From contig NZ_JABBAL010000006.1 of the NCBI RefSeq assembly GCF_018607995.1, forward strand, positions 1 through 64,000: a DNA stretch of 64,000 nt. The letters run 5' to 3'. Numbering within the stretch: position 1 is the stretch's first letter; each line of letters opens with the position of its first letter. The translations under genes were made by a program, and so were the position numbers. A model generated the notes under the pieces. It worked only from the letters and a program-made list of their open reading frames with translations. It ran no database searches and was not told the DNA's origin. Positions 38,739-49,679 of the stretch are shown here, piece after piece. The DNA comes from Planktotalea sp. GTDB taxonomy: Bacteria; Pseudomonadota; Alphaproteobacteria; Rhodobacterales; Rhodobacteraceae.

Positions 38739-39779
38739 ATGCACAGCGCCAATCCATCCATCGTCATTCATGCCGCCCGCGATCTACGCGTAGAAGAGCG
38801 CAACACGCCAGTCATCGGTGCGGGCCAAGTCTTGATCGAGATGCAGGCAGGCGGTATTTGTGGTTCGGATTTGCACTACTACAACCATGGTGGATTTGGC
38901 CCGATCCAATTGCGCGAACCTATGGTTCTTGGGCACGAGGTGTCAGGCAAAATCATTGCAATTGCAAATAATGTCAGCGGCTTATCTGTTGGTCAGCTTG
39001 TCGCGGTGTCGCCGTCACGCGCATGTCAGTCTTGTGAATATTGCCTCAAGGGTCAGCAAAATCACTGCCTCAACATGCGTTTTTACGGCAGTGCGATGCC
39101 CTTTCCACATATCCAAGGGGCATTCCAGAAAACCCTCGTGGCGGATGCCTCGCAATGCGTGCCAGCGGATGGGCTAACCGCAGCGCAAGCGGCTATGGCC
39201 GAACCCCTCGCCGTGTGTTTGCATGCGGTGAAACAAGCGGGCGATCTGATGGGCCAAACCGTGCTGGTCACGGGTTGCGGACCAATTGGCTGCCTGAGTA
39301 TCCTAGCCGCGCGCCGTTCGGGCGCGGCACATATAATCGCGACTGACCTTTCTGACTTCACACTTGGCAAAGCGCGCGAGTGCGGTGCTGATGTGGCATT
39401 GAATACCGGGACAGACCCAAAGGCATTGGCCCTTTATCAAAGCGATAAAGGTCAAATCGACGTGCATCTTGAATGCTCCGGCGCTGCAGCCGCGCTTGCA
39501 GCAGGCGTTGCGTGTTTACGCCCCAAAGCTACGCTTGTGCAGCTTGGACTTGGCGGGGATATGACCGTACCCATGCAGGCGATGACCGCGAAAGAGATCA
39601 CCTTGCGCGGATCTTTCCGCTTTCACGAGGAATTCGCGACAGCCGTGCAAATGATGCAAAGTGGTTTGATAAAGGTTGACCCGTTGATCACCCATAGCTT
39701 TGATATCGCTGACGCGGTTGAAGCGTTTCATACCGCAAGTGATCGCAGCAGTGCCATGAAAGTTCAGTTAACGTTTTAA
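38739..39779 (+). CDS. idnD: Zn-dependent alcohol dehydrogenase family, L-idonate 5-dehydrogenase-like
   Basis: GGICGSDLHYYNHGGFGPIQLREPMVLGHEVSG; CxxCxxC structural zinc region; TGCGPIGCLS. Confidence 0.87.
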   Translation: MHSANPSIVIHAARDLRVEERNTPVIGAGQVLIEMQAGGICGSDLHYYNHGGFGPIQLREPMVLGHEVSGKIIAIANNVSGLSVGQLVAVSPSRACQSCEYCLKGQQNHCLNMRFYGSAMPFPHIQGAFQKTLVADASQCVPADGLTAAQAAMAEPLAVCLHAVKQAGDLMGQTVLVTGCGPIGCLSILAARRSGAAHIIATDLSDFTLGKARECGADVALNTGTDPKALALYQSDKGQIDVHLECSGAAAALAAGVACLRPKATLVQLGLGGDMTVPMQAMTAKEITLRGSFRFHEEFATAVQMMQSGLIKVDPLITHSFDIADAVEAFHTASDRSSAMKVQLTF

Positions 39780-39794
39780 GGCCGGGGAGGGCCG

Positions 39795-40619
39795 GTGATG
39801 AAAGATCTGCAAAGCACATATGAGGCTAACGGTTTTGTGGTGCCTCTGGATATCCTCACACCGACTGAGGCCCTTGCCCTGCGCGCAGATTTTGAAGCTG
39901 CCGAAGCAGAGCTCGCGGACGATCCCGCAAAGCTGAAACTGCTTTATGCTTACCCAGATCGCTTACTGCCGAGCTTTGACGCTCTCGTGCGCCATCCCAA
40001 ACTGATTGAGGCTGCATCCCGCATTTTGGGTCCTGATCTTATCGTGTGGAGCGGCGCTTTGTTTGTTAAAGAAGCCCACTCACCAAAAATTATTTCTTGG
40101 CATCAAGACCTGACCCATTGGGGTTTAGATGACGCGGAAGAAGTTACGCTTTGGGTGGCAATTTCCGACGCGCCTGTTGAGGCAGGTTGTATGAAATTCG
40201 TGCCCGGTTCACACAAACAACGCATTGTTCCGCATATTGATACGTTCAGCGAAAACAACCTCTTATCCCGTGGTCAAGAAATCGCAGTGAATGTGCGCGA
40301 AGAGGATGCTGTGCACGCCGCGTTAAAAGCGGGGCAAGCCTCGATGCACCACGGGCATCTTTTTCACGCGTCTGATCCCAACACTACAGATGATCGCCGC
40401 ATTGGCACGGCCATTCGCTTTATTAAACCCGCAATGCGCCAAGAGGACGGCACTAAATCCTTGGTAGCGCTGGTCGCGGGGCAGGATGACTACGGTCATT
40501 TCGAGCTTGCCGCACCACCCAAAGGTCGTTTGCACCTTGATGATTTCGAGATCTGCCACCAAGATGCAGAGCGTAAACACGCGATCTTGTTCAAAGGTGC
40601 AGACCCCAGCAAGATGTAA
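39795..40619 (+). CDS. Phytanoyl-CoA dioxygenase (PhyH) family Fe(II)/2OG oxygenase
   Basis: WHQDLTHWGLDDAEEVTLWVAISDAPVEAGCMKFVPGSHKQRIVPH...HHGHLFHASDPNTTDDRRIGTAIRF. Confidence 0.88.
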   Translation: MMKDLQSTYEANGFVVPLDILTPTEALALRADFEAAEAELADDPAKLKLLYAYPDRLLPSFDALVRHPKLIEAASRILGPDLIVWSGALFVKEAHSPKIISWHQDLTHWGLDDAEEVTLWVAISDAPVEAGCMKFVPGSHKQRIVPHIDTFSENNLLSRGQEIAVNVREEDAVHAALKAGQASMHHGHLFHASDPNTTDDRRIGTAIRFIKPAMRQEDGTKSLVALVAGQDDYGHFELAAPPKGRLHLDDFEICHQDAERKHAILFKGADPSKM

Positions 40620-40639
40620 ACATACCAAAAGGACATATA

Positions 40640-41155
40640 ATGAGCAGCCCTAAACCAAACGTTGGTCAACCCCTTGATCCAATGAGTTTTAACCATGTCG
40701 ATGGCGGCACACGCAGTATTGGTGAAGGTGGTGATCGCTGGAGCGTTTTATTCGTGTATCGCGGCAAACATTGCCCGCGCTGCAAGCGTTATCTCAACAA
40801 ACTCGAAGCTGCCCTGCCAGCATGGCAAGAACACATGGATGTATTGGTTGTCTCTGCCGACACGCAAGAAAAAGCCGACGCTGACAAAGCCGAATTCGGG
40901 TGGAGCTTTGATCTATGCTACGGTCTAACTGTCGATCAAATGCGCGCCTTGGGTGTTTATGTGTCCGAACCCTTGTCAGAGGCCGAAACCGATGCGCCTT
41001 TCGCAGAGCCCGGTACTTTTGCGATGCGCCCTGACGGGACCTTGATGTTGGTCGACATCTCCAACGGTCCAGCCTCGCGCCCTGACTTGGAAGAATTCCT
41101 CGACGGAATGATCTTCAACATCACCAACGATCGTCCTGTGCGTGGTTTAGCCTAA
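40640..41155 (+). CDS. Peroxiredoxin/AhpC-TSA-like thioredoxin-fold protein
   Basis: VLFVYRGKHCPRCKRYLNKLEAALPAW (CPRC); follows PhyH gene closely. Confidence 0.78.
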   Translation: MSSPKPNVGQPLDPMSFNHVDGGTRSIGEGGDRWSVLFVYRGKHCPRCKRYLNKLEAALPAWQEHMDVLVVSADTQEKADADKAEFGWSFDLCYGLTVDQMRALGVYVSEPLSEAETDAPFAEPGTFAMRPDGTLMLVDISNGPASRPDLEEFLDGMIFNITNDRPVRGLA

Positions 41156-41911
41156 GGCTTTCATCCAAGCTAAGCTTTCTGCGGTTGGGCCGTTGGGCCG
41201 ACATTCGGCACCCAGCGGTTTCTTCCGCCCCAAGGCATCAAGCTGCTTAAAAATCGCTTTGTAACCCAATGTTCCCTGCTTAGGTGCGCCGCGATCAGGG
41301 ACGGGTGCAAGTTGGATGTAACCGATGATTGGCAACAGTCTTGCCAGATGCGCGCCGACATCGCCCTCTGTGCGGGCGACATGGTAGCAATCAAACATAA
41401 GGGGCAGGTTTGCGGCGCTTGTGTCAGCAATAATCTCCGCGGCTTACGCGAAAGTGCCTAGGAAATAACCTGGCACATCATTGGCGTTGAGTGATTCAAT
41501 CAAAATCGTGAGGTCATGTGTCTGCGCCATCTCGCACGCCACTTTGAGATTGCTAACGAAGGTCACATGCGTCGCTCGTCCGCGTTCATTTCCAGCCATC
41601 ACTTGGACCGCACGCGCGCCGATCACTTTGGCATATTCTATAGCTTCTGAGATCGCGGCAAGCGCATCTGCCTAGCGTCCTACCAACGCACTAAGCCCGT
41701 TTTCGCCCGCCTCCACATCCCCGCGCCGCAAGTCCAAGCCAAGCATCGGCAATCCTGTTTCTATAAGGGCAGCCTACACAACTTGGGCGGGAACGTCATA
41801 GGTTCAATGACACGTTACAGTGTCAAACCCTGCGGTCTTTGCCGCAAGGATTGCCTAAGCCAGCGGATATTTTGTCCATATAAATCCAAGGTTGGCAGAA
41901 AATTTGGTCAT
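41147..41911 (-). pseudogene. Hydroxypyruvate isomerase/sugar phosphate isomerase-like TIM barrel with five in-frame stop codons
   Basis: One frame reads MTKFSANLGFIWTKYPLA*AILAAKTAGFDTVTCH*TYDVPAQVV*AALIETGLPMLGLDLRRGDVEAGENGLSALVGR*ADALAAISEAIEYAKVIGARAVQVMAGNERGRATHVTFVSNLKVACEMAQTHDLTILIESLNANDVPGYFLGTFA*AAEIIADTSAANLPLMFDCYHVARTEGDVGAHLARLLPIIGYIQLAPVPDRGAPKQGTLGYKAIFKQLDALGRKKPLGAECRPNGPTAESLAWMKALG. Stops: TAG 41855-41857, TGA 41804-41806, TAG 41774-41776, TAG 41672-41674, TAA 41444-41446. Confidence 0.88.
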
Positions 41912-41972
41912 GCTTGCCACCCTTTTGAGTTTTCACATCACAGGGGACAGGTTAGCCGATCACGAACGAACC

Positions 41973-42407
41973 TTACGGTGCAATATAGGCCGTCGCTTCG
42001 ATCTCGAGCAGCGCTTCATCTTCAACGAGCCCCGCAACAACCAACATCGACATCGCCGGAAAGTGGCGACCAAGAACGCGGCGATAGACGTCACCAATTT
42101 CACGCTGGCGCACAATATACTCGGATTTATCGGTAACAAACCAAGTCAAACGTGTGATGTTCTCGACCCGCCCACCTGCGGCTTCAACAACGGTCACGAT
42201 ATTGCACAATGCCTGCTCCATCTGACCAATGAAGTCGTGGGTTTCAAAGATTTGCTCCGCAGTCCAGCCGATTTGCCCGCCAACATAGAGCGTTCCATCC
42301 GGCGCGAGCATGCCGTTGGCATACCCTTTGGCCTTGGCCCATCCGTCTGGCTGTATCACTGCATTGGTCATTTTGAACTCCGCATTTAGAGGCGTTTTAT
42401 GCGTCAT
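41973..42407 (-). CDS. RidA family protein
   Basis: YANGMLAPDGTLYVGGQIGWTAEQIFETHDFIGQMEQALCNIVTVVEAAGG. Confidence 0.87.
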   Translation of the reverse strand: MTHKTPLNAEFKMTNAVIQPDGWAKAKGYANGMLAPDGTLYVGGQIGWTAEQIFETHDFIGQMEQALCNIVTVVEAAGGRVENITRLTWFVTDKSEYIVRQREIGDVYRRVLGRHFPAMSMLVVAGLVEDEALLEIEATAYIAP

Positions 42408-44013
42408 CTTTCAGCAAATAACGCTGGATTTTTCCGGTCTGGGTCTTGGGCAACGCATCGATAAATCTAATGTCCCTTGGGTATTTATATGGCGCAATCG
42501 TTGCTTTCACGTGATCTTGCAAAATATTGGCAGTTTCAGAAGTGGGAGCTGCGTCAGCCAAAACGATATGGGCTTGAACGATCATGCCCCGCTCCGCATT
42601 AGGTGCGCCTACAACAGCACATTCGCGCACGGCCGGATGTGACAAAAGCGCGGCTTCGACCTCTGGGCCAGCGATATTGTATCCCGAAGAGATGATCATA
42701 TCATCGCTCCGCGCCAAGAAGTGCAAATAGCCATCTGCGTCCATTTTGAATGAATCGCCTGTGACGTTCCAACCCTCCAACACGTAGCCTGGCTGTCTAT
42801 CATCATTCAGATATCGACACCCGGTTGGACCGCGCACCGCAAGACGCCCAACCTCTCCTCGCGCAACCTCTTCGCCGTTTTCATCAATGATCTTCGCCTC
42901 ATAGCCTGTCACAGGCTTTCCCGTGCAAGCCGGTTTATGATCATCAAAGCGATTGGAAATGAAGATATGCAACATTTCCGTCGCACCGATCCCATCGAGC
43001 ATCGGTTTGCCAGTTTTTGCCATCCAATCGTCATAAACCGGAGACGGTAAGGTTTCACCTGCAGACACCGCCGCGCGCAGGCTGCTGAGGTCCGCACCTT
43101 GCTCTATCGCCTCTAACATCACGCGGTAGGCAGTGGGTGCGGTAAAGCAGACGGTCGCTTTATATTTTTGTATAATCTCGATCATGTTGGGTGGCGATGC
43201 GGCTTCCAGCAAGGTTGCCGTCGCACCAAACCGCAACGGAAAAATCGCAAGGCCACCAAGGCCGAACGTGAATGCCAAGGGCGGTGAGCCAACAAAGACA
43301 TCCTCTGGCGTGACCTGCAACACCTCGCGCGCATAGCCATCGGCCACTATCAACAGATCCCGGTGAAAGTGCATCGTCGCTTTGGGAGCCCCCGTCGTGC
43401 CCGATGTGAAGCCGAGCAAGGCCACATCATCACGTCCGGTCTGAACCGCGTCAAACCTGACAGGTTTTTCTAGCGCAAGCCTATCCAGAGTCGCATCGTG
43501 ATTGGATGTGCCATCGAAATCGACAAGTTGCGTGAGATGGCTGCTCGCGTCCCGACAGATCTGCATTTCCTTCAGCAAACGACTGTCGCACAGCGCATGC
43601 GTGATTTCTGCTTTGTTGACGATCTGCCCCAGCTCCATCGCGCGCAGCATCGGCATCGTGTTCACCACAACCGCTCCTACCTTTGTCGCGGCAAGCCAGC
43701 ACGCAACCATCGCAGGATTGTTCGCAGACCGGATCAGCACGCGATTGCCCGCTTTCACACCAAGATTGTCGACCAACACATGCGCAAGCCGATTAGTCCA
43801 ATCCGCCAATTCTTTGTAAGTGCGTTGCCGTCCATTCCCGATAAGCGCCGTATGATCGCCAAACCCTTTTGCGACCATCGCATCGGTCAATTCAACGCCT
43901 GCGTTCAGCTGTTCAGGATAGTCGAACCCTTCCAAATTAAACTCTGGCCATTGCTCTAACGGGGGCAAGTTATCGCGGGCAAAAGTGTCGAGATGGGCGC
44001 TGGCACTTAACAT
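42397..44013 (-). CDS. AMP-dependent acyl-CoA synthetase, 2-aminobenzoate-CoA ligase-like
   Basis: [62 protein letters not shown]; operon with 2-aminobenzoyl-CoA oxygenase-like gene. Confidence 0.87.
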   Translation of the reverse strand: MLSASAHLDTFARDNLPPLEQWPEFNLEGFDYPEQLNAGVELTDAMVAKGFGDHTALIGNGRQRTYKELADWTNRLAHVLVDNLGVKAGNRVLIRSANNPAMVACWLAATKVGAVVVNTMPMLRAMELGQIVNKAEITHALCDSRLLKEMQICRDASSHLTQLVDFDGTSNHDATLDRLALEKPVRFDAVQTGRDDVALLGFTSGTTGAPKATMHFHRDLLIVADGYAREVLQVTPEDVFVGSPPLAFTFGLGGLAIFPLRFGATATLLEAASPPNMIEIIQKYKATVCFTAPTAYRVMLEAIEQGADLSSLRAAVSAGETLPSPVYDDWMAKTGKPMLDGIGATEMLHIFISNRFDDHKPACTGKPVTGYEAKIIDENGEEVARGEVGRLAVRGPTGCRYLNDDRQPGYVLEGWNVTGDSFKMDADGYLHFLARSDDMIISSGYNIAGPEVEAALLSHPAVRECAVVGAPNAERGMIVQAHIVLADAAPTSETANILQDHVKATIAPYKYPRDIRFIDALPKTQTGKIQRYLLKDDA

Positions 44014-45167
44014 GCGTTATTCTCCATAGTTTGGCGCGCAATGATGACCCGTTGCACATCCGAAGCCCCTTCATAAATGCGCAAGGCTCTGATTTCACGG
44101 TAAAGTTTTTCAACAATTTCTCCCGATCTCACACCATCGCCCCCGTGAAGTTGCACGGCTTTGTCGATAATTTTCTGCGCTTGATCGGTTGAAAACAGCT
44201 TCGCCATTGCCGCTTCGCGCGTGACACGCGGAGCACCGCTGTCTTTGGCCCACGCAGCGCGATAGATCAGCAATGCGCTGGCATCAATGTCTACGGCCAT
44301 ATCTGCAATGTGACCTTGCACCATTTGCAAATCGAACAAGGGCGCACCTTGAACATGTCGGTGTGTCACCCGCTCAAGGGCTTCGTCCAACGCGCGTCGC
44401 GCAAAACCAAGCGCCGCGGCAGCAACGGTCGAACGAAAGACATCCAAGACGCTCATCGCGATCTTAAAACCTGCGCCGCTTTGACCGATCAACGCAGAAG
44501 CAGGAACGCGGCACTGATTAAAGCGAAGTGTCGCTAAAGGATGCGGTGCGATGGTTTCCAAACGCTCGACAACGTCCAAGCCTGCAGTGTCAGCGGGCAC
44601 GACAAATGCAGATAATCCACGCGCGCCTGCCGCTTCGCCTGTGCGCGCGAAAACGGTGTAAACGTCGGCAATACCGCCATTGCTGATCCAGGTTTTTTCG
44701 CCGTTCAAAACATAGCTATCCCCATCCAGCGTCGCAGTCATGGTAGAGTTTGCAACGTCCGAACCTGATTGTGGCTCTGTCAAAGCAAACGCAGAAATTG
44801 CAGTGCCAACGCGGATTTTTGGCAACCAGTCTGCCTTTTGCGCGTCCGATCCGAATAGCGAGATTGCGCCAGTCCCAAGCCCCTGCATCGCGAATGAAAA
44901 ATCCGCCAAGCCATCATGGCGCGCGAGCGTTTCGCGGATCAGGCATAGAGTGCGCACATCTAGCGTTGCATCTCCAGACGGATCAACGGCGGCATGGTCA
45001 AGCCAACCGCCCTGTCCCAATGCCGCAACCAGCGCACGGCACGCGTTATCCGTATCAACATGATCAATCGCGCACAGGTTTTTCGCCGCCCAATCGTCAA
45101 GGGAAGCCGCAAGCGTGCGGTGACGCTCTTCAAAAAACGGCCAGTTCAAGAAGGATGTATCCGCCAT
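44007..45167 (-). CDS. Acyl-CoA dehydrogenase family protein
   Basis: [75 protein letters not shown] overlaps upstream TGA. Confidence 0.9.
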   Translation of the reverse strand: MADTSFLNWPFFEERHRTLAASLDDWAAKNLCAIDHVDTDNACRALVAALGQGGWLDHAAVDPSGDATLDVRTLCLIRETLARHDGLADFSFAMQGLGTGAISLFGSDAQKADWLPKIRVGTAISAFALTEPQSGSDVANSTMTATLDGDSYVLNGEKTWISNGGIADVYTVFARTGEAAGARGLSAFVVPADTAGLDVVERLETIAPHPLATLRFNQCRVPASALIGQSGAGFKIAMSVLDVFRSTVAAAALGFARRALDEALERVTHRHVQGAPLFDLQMVQGHIADMAVDIDASALLIYRAAWAKDSGAPRVTREAAMAKLFSTDQAQKIIDKAVQLHGGDGVRSGEIVEKLYREIRALRIYEGASDVQRVIIARQTMENNAC

Positions 45168-45967
45168 CAATTGCCCTCGAACACTGGTTTTTCTTTGGCA
45201 ACAAACGCATTGAACGCACGCTCGAAATCTGCCGTTTGCATGCAGATTGCTTGCGCTTGCGCCTCTGCTTCGATGGCTTGCTCGATGGACATGGACCACT
45301 CTTGTACCAACATGGTTTTGGTCATCATGTTCCCAAAATTCGGCCCAGTCGCGATACGCGTCGCCATGTTTAGAGCTTCAGATGTCAGGTCTCTCGCGGG
45401 AACTACCTTGTTGTGAAAGCCCCATGCATAGCCTTCATCCGCGCTCATGGAGCGGCCTGTGTAGAGTAATTCCGCCGTACGACCTTGGCCAATGATACGT
45501 GGCAAGATCGCGCAGGCCCCCATATCGCAGCCCGCTAACCCGACGCGTGTGAAGAGGAACGCCACTTTCGCCTCTGGGGTTGCGATTCGAAGATCTGACG
45601 CCATCGCGATAATCGCCCCTGCCCCGACACAAATTCCGTCAACCGCGGCAATCACCGGCTTGCCGCAGCTCACAATCGCTTTGACCAAATCTCCGGTCAT
45701 GCGCGTGAAGGCCAATAGCTCTTTCATCGACATTTTGGTTAAAGGCCCGATGATGTCGTGGACATCCCCGCCAGAGCTAAAGTTGCCACCGTTGGATGCA
45801 AAGACGACCGCATTTACATCATCCGAATAAGCAAGGTCACGAAACCAATCGCGCAGTTCTGCGTAACTCTCAAATGTCAGCGGGTTCTTGCGTTCAGGCC
45901 GATCCAACGCGATGGTCGCAATGCCGTCTGCAATCTCGCATTTAAAGTGCTTCACATCTGTGCGCAT
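45167..45967 (-). CDS. Enoyl-CoA hydratase family protein
   Basis: [73 protein letters not shown]. Confidence 0.9.
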   Translation of the reverse strand: MRTDVKHFKCEIADGIATIALDRPERKNPLTFESYAELRDWFRDLAYSDDVNAVVFASNGGNFSSGGDVHDIIGPLTKMSMKELLAFTRMTGDLVKAIVSCGKPVIAAVDGICVGAGAIIAMASDLRIATPEAKVAFLFTRVGLAGCDMGACAILPRIIGQGRTAELLYTGRSMSADEGYAWGFHNKVVPARDLTSEALNMATRIATGPNFGNMMTKTMLVQEWSMSIEQAIEAEAQAQAICMQTADFERAFNAFVAKEKPVFEGN

Positions 45968-45969
45968 GC

Positions 45970-46443
45970 TTAACCTCTATCCTTTTGTAAACTCGACTCA
46001 AGCTGTTCAAGCCGCTGCGAGATGTCATGCGCCGCCTCAGGCGAGAAATCGCGTAGCATGTCATTCACCCAGGCTTCATGCGCCATGGCCTGTTGCTGAA
46101 ATTCTTCTTGCCCACGCTTGGTCAGCCGCACAAGGGACGCACGTCGATCCCCCGGAACGGGAACGCGCACCAAAAATCCATCCTTGGACAGGCGATCCAC
46201 GATGCCCGTCACATTGCCATTTGAGACACGCAAGACATCTGACAATTGGCTCATCTTCAGGCCGTCCTCAAACCGAGAGAGCGCAGCCATCACATCAAAG
46301 CGTGGCAGGGTTGTTGCAAATTCCTGCCGCAGGTTTTCGCGCAGCGTTGCTTCAATTGTGCTGCTTGCTTTCAAGAAGCGCAGCCAAAGGCGCAACCGTT
46401 CTTTAGAAGCCGTCGTAGTTTCGTCTTTCAAGTCAGGTTGCAT
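45970..46443 (-). CDS. MarR family transcriptional regulator
   Basis: [67 protein letters not shown]. Confidence 0.9.
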   Translation of the reverse strand: MQPDLKDETTTASKERLRLWLRFLKASSTIEATLRENLRQEFATTLPRFDVMAALSRFEDGLKMSQLSDVLRVSNGNVTGIVDRLSKDGFLVRVPVPGDRRASLVRLTKRGQEEFQQQAMAHEAWVNDMLRDFSPEAAHDISQRLEQLESSLQKDRG

Positions 46444-47180
46444 TAAATTTCCCCTCCCGAAAGGCTTAGAGCGTGGCCATTGATCGACCGCGCAGCATCA
46501 GAGCAAAGCCAAAGCGCAGTCGCGGCAACCTCATCCGTTTGAATGAAACGCCTTTGCGGGTTGCCTTTGCTCAGCGACTTTGCAGCGTCTTCAGCACTCA
46601 TGCCAGTCTTTGACACGATGTTTTCTATTGAACGCTCAAGCAAGGGCGTTTCGATGAACCCCGGGCAGATCGCGTTCACCGTTATCCCCGTTGCGGCTAG
46701 TTCTAAGGATAGCGCGCGTGTCAAACCAACGACGCCATGTTTTGCAGCACAATAGCCGGAGACATAAGGATAACCTTTGAGACCTGCTGTCGATGCAATT
46801 GCGATCATACGGCCAGACTTCGCGGCTTTCATGTCCGATAAGGCGGCTTGCCAAACGTTGAAGACCCCCGTGAGATTTACGTCCGTCATAGCGGTCAAAT
46901 CCGCAGCGCTCATTTTGGCGAAGGGCAAAGACCTTGCAGCACCTGCATTGGCCACGACGATTGTGATCGGACCCTGTGCCTTGCGCGCTTTTTCAAAGGC
47001 GGTTTTAACGGCAAGAGCATCTGCAACATCGCATATTTGATAGGGCAAGCCTTGTGCAACTAGGGTTTCTTCAGTGCGTCCAAGAATCGTAACACGGTAG
47101 CCCGCGTACGCAAACTGTCGCGCAGTTTCTGCCCCAACGCCGGTTCCACCACCTGAAATGACGACATGTGCCTTGCTCAT
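46443..47180 (-). CDS. SDR family 3-hydroxyacyl-CoA dehydrogenase-like
   Basis: [49 protein letters not shown]. Confidence 0.85.
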   Translation of the reverse strand: MSKAHVVISGGGTGVGAETARQFAYAGYRVTILGRTEETLVAQGLPYQICDVADALAVKTAFEKARKAQGPITIVVANAGAARSLPFAKMSAADLTAMTDVNLTGVFNVWQAALSDMKAAKSGRMIAIASTAGLKGYPYVSGYCAAKHGVVGLTRALSLELAATGITVNAICPGFIETPLLERSIENIVSKTGMSAEDAAKSLSKGNPQRRFIQTDEVAATALWLCSDAARSINGHALSLSGGEI

Positions 47181-49471
47181 ACCTTACCCGCTAATTCTGC
47201 GTCACGATCCGCATTGCGCCACATCTGGTCACGCCCCGCTTCATAAGGCAAAGGCCATTTTTCTTGGCGGTCCCCCAAAGTGGTCGCAGTGTGAAGCGTC
47301 CAATACGGATCGGCTAAATGCGCGCGCGCGATACAAACGAGATCAGCGCGACCTGCCATCAGAATAGAGTTAACGTGGTCTGCTTCGTAGATGTTGCCAA
47401 CGGCCATCGTTTTTATTCCCGCCTCATTGCGAATCCGATCAGAGAACGGTGTTTGAAACATGCGCCCATAGACTGGCTTGCCTTCGGTTGAGGTTTGTCC
47501 GGCAGACACGTCGATAATGTCCACACCAGCGGCTTCAAACATTTCAGCTATCTTCACCGCCTCTGTCGGTGTTACGCCATCGTCGCCTGCCCAATCATTA
47601 GCAGAAATGCGCACCGACATCGGTTTCGCCGCAGGCCACGCCTCGCGCATCGCTTCGAACAACTCCAAAGGATAGCGCATCCGGTTTTCTAAGCTACCGC
47701 CGTATTCGTCGCCACGCACGTTCGATAAAGGCGAAATGAAGGATGAGATCAGGTAACCGTGCGCCGCATGCAACTCGATCATGTCGAAACCAGCCCGCTC
47801 GGCCATTTGTGTTGCTGCCACAAAGTCCTTTTTGATCATATCCATATCAGCGCGATCCATTGCTTTGGGTGTCGCATTTCCATCTGACCACGGGATTGCA
47901 GAGGCTGACAAAAGCGGCCAATTGTCCGCTTTCAAAGGCTGATCCATACCGTCCCAGCCAACGCGCGTAGAACCTTTACGACCTGCGTGACCGATCTGGC
48001 AACAGATCATCGCGTCAGTTTCTGTGTGCACAAACCTGTTCAATCTGGTCCATTCCGCCTCATGCTCTGGTGCGTAAAGACCTGGACAGCCCGGGGTAAT
48101 ACGGCCCTCAGCCGACACGCATGTCATCTCGGTATAGACGAGCCCCGCGCCACCTTTTGCGCGTTCGCCGTAGTGGATCAAATGCCAATCCGTCGGTGCC
48201 CCATCCAATGCCTTATATTGCGCCATCGGGGACACCACGATCCGGTTTTTCAAATGCATATCGCGCAGTCTAAAAGGTGCGAACATTGGCGCACGCGCAG
48301 GGCCATTGTTAGCAGAGCCTGCCTGCTCCATGAACCATGCTTCAGCGGAGCCAAGCCATTCTGCGTCCCGTTCTCGCAAGTTCTCATGGCTGATCCGTTG
48401 CGAGCGCGTCAGCATCGAGTAATTCAACTGAACAGGATCAAGATCTAGGTACCGCTCTACGTCTTCGAACCATTCCAGCGAGTTTCGTGCAGCTGATTGC
48501 AAGCGCAAGACCTCCAAGCGGCGCGCATCCTCGTATTTCTCAAACGCGTTTGCGATGTCCTTTTCCGCATGAACATGATCCGCAAGGGTGGCGGCGGACT
48601 CCAACGCCAGTTTTGACCCCGATCCAATGGAAAAATGCGCAGTGGCCGCCGCATCACCAAGCAGAACAACATTCTCGTGGTGCCATTTCTCACAAAGTAC
48701 GCGTGGAAACTGGATCCAGGCTGAGCCACGAATGTGATTGGCATTGGTCATCAAAGAATGACCATCCAAATGCTCTTTGAACACCTCTTCACAAATTGCA
48801 ATTGTCTCTTGCTGGGTCAGATCACCAAAACGGTAAGCGTCAAAGGTTTGCTGAGAGCACTCCACGATGAACGTCGCCGTGTCATCGTCAAACTGATATG
48901 CATGCACCCAAAGCCAGCCTTTGTCCGTTTTTTCAAAGATAAACGTAAATGCGTCGTCAAATTTCTGATGCGTTCCAAGCCAGATAAACTGACATTTCCG
49001 CACATCAATATCGGGTTGAAACGTTTCCTGAAATTCAAGCCGCGTTTTGGAATTGAGGCCATCACAGGCGACAACCAAATCATACTCCAACATATAGCTC
49101 GAAGCAGCGGCGATCTCTGTCTCAAATTGTAGATCGACCCCCAATTCGATAGCGCGCGCTTGCAAGATTTGTAGCAACGTCTTGCGCCCGATGCCGCAAA
49201 ACCCGTGCCCCGAACTAAGTGTTTTCGTTCCTTGATAGATCAGGGCCATATCGTCCCAATAAGCAAAGTGCTTGCGAATAGTTGCGGCAGAAATCGGATC
49301 ATTGGCTTCAAGATTGTCTAAGGTTTCATCCGACAGGACCACGCCCCATCCGAAGGTATCGTCCGGTTTGTTGCGCTCAAACACGACAACCTCGACCCTA
49401 GGATCCCGAAGCTTCATGGATATCGCAAAGTAGAGACCCGCAGGTCCACCGCCTAAACACGCAATCCGCAT
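47177..49471 (-). CDS. Bifunctional flavin monooxygenase/old-yellow-enzyme-type reductase (2-aminobenzoyl-CoA monooxygenase/reductase or salicylyl-CoA 5-hydroxylase family)
   Basis: N-terminus [46 protein letters not shown]-terminal [21 protein letters not shown]...[22 protein letters not shown]. Confidence 0.9.
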   Translation of the reverse strand: MRIACLGGGPAGLYFAISMKLRDPRVEVVVFERNKPDDTFGWGVVLSDETLDNLEANDPISAATIRKHFAYWDDMALIYQGTKTLSSGHGFCGIGRKTLLQILQARAIELGVDLQFETEIAAASSYMLEYDLVVACDGLNSKTRLEFQETFQPDIDVRKCQFIWLGTHQKFDDAFTFIFEKTDKGWLWVHAYQFDDDTATFIVECSQQTFDAYRFGDLTQQETIAICEEVFKEHLDGHSLMTNANHIRGSAWIQFPRVLCEKWHHENVVLLGDAAATAHFSIGSGSKLALESAATLADHVHAEKDIANAFEKYEDARRLEVLRLQSAARNSLEWFEDVERYLDLDPVQLNYSMLTRSQRISHENLRERDAEWLGSAEAWFMEQAGSANNGPARAPMFAPFRLRDMHLKNRIVVSPMAQYKALDGAPTDWHLIHYGERAKGGAGLVYTEMTCVSAEGRITPGCPGLYAPEHEAEWTRLNRFVHTETDAMICCQIGHAGRKGSTRVGWDGMDQPLKADNWPLLSASAIPWSDGNATPKAMDRADMDMIKKDFVAATQMAERAGFDMIELHAAHGYLISSFISPLSNVRGDEYGGSLENRMRYPLELFEAMREAWPAAKPMSVRISANDWAGDDGVTPTEAVKIAEMFEAAGVDIIDVSAGQTSTEGKPVYGRMFQTPFSDRIRNEAGIKTMAVGNIYEADHVNSILMAGRADLVCIARAHLADPYWTLHTATTLGDRQEKWPLPYEAGRDQMWRNADRDAELAGKV

Positions 49472-49679
49472 TTGCTCACCTTTCGAATTTTCGATCAACA
49501 TCAACGCTAGAGTGTGCACTAATTTATTTCAAGTATAGATATTTTTTACCTAAAGTAATTTTTTTAACTGCTGTTTCTTGGCGAGGTCTAGGATCCACAG
49601 GCTCAAAAGCCAGAACTATGCTTGCTCTATTGCGATTTATCATACACATTCAATAAATAGAATTTATTGGGAGACACAC

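Noticed and set aside
41147-41911. Stop-codon recoding (pyrrolysine, selenocysteine or alternative code) in the isomerase frame
   Set aside because: All three stop types occur in one gene while neighbouring genes use each as a normal terminator, and no recoding machinery or SECIS-like element was seen; nonsense decay is simpler.
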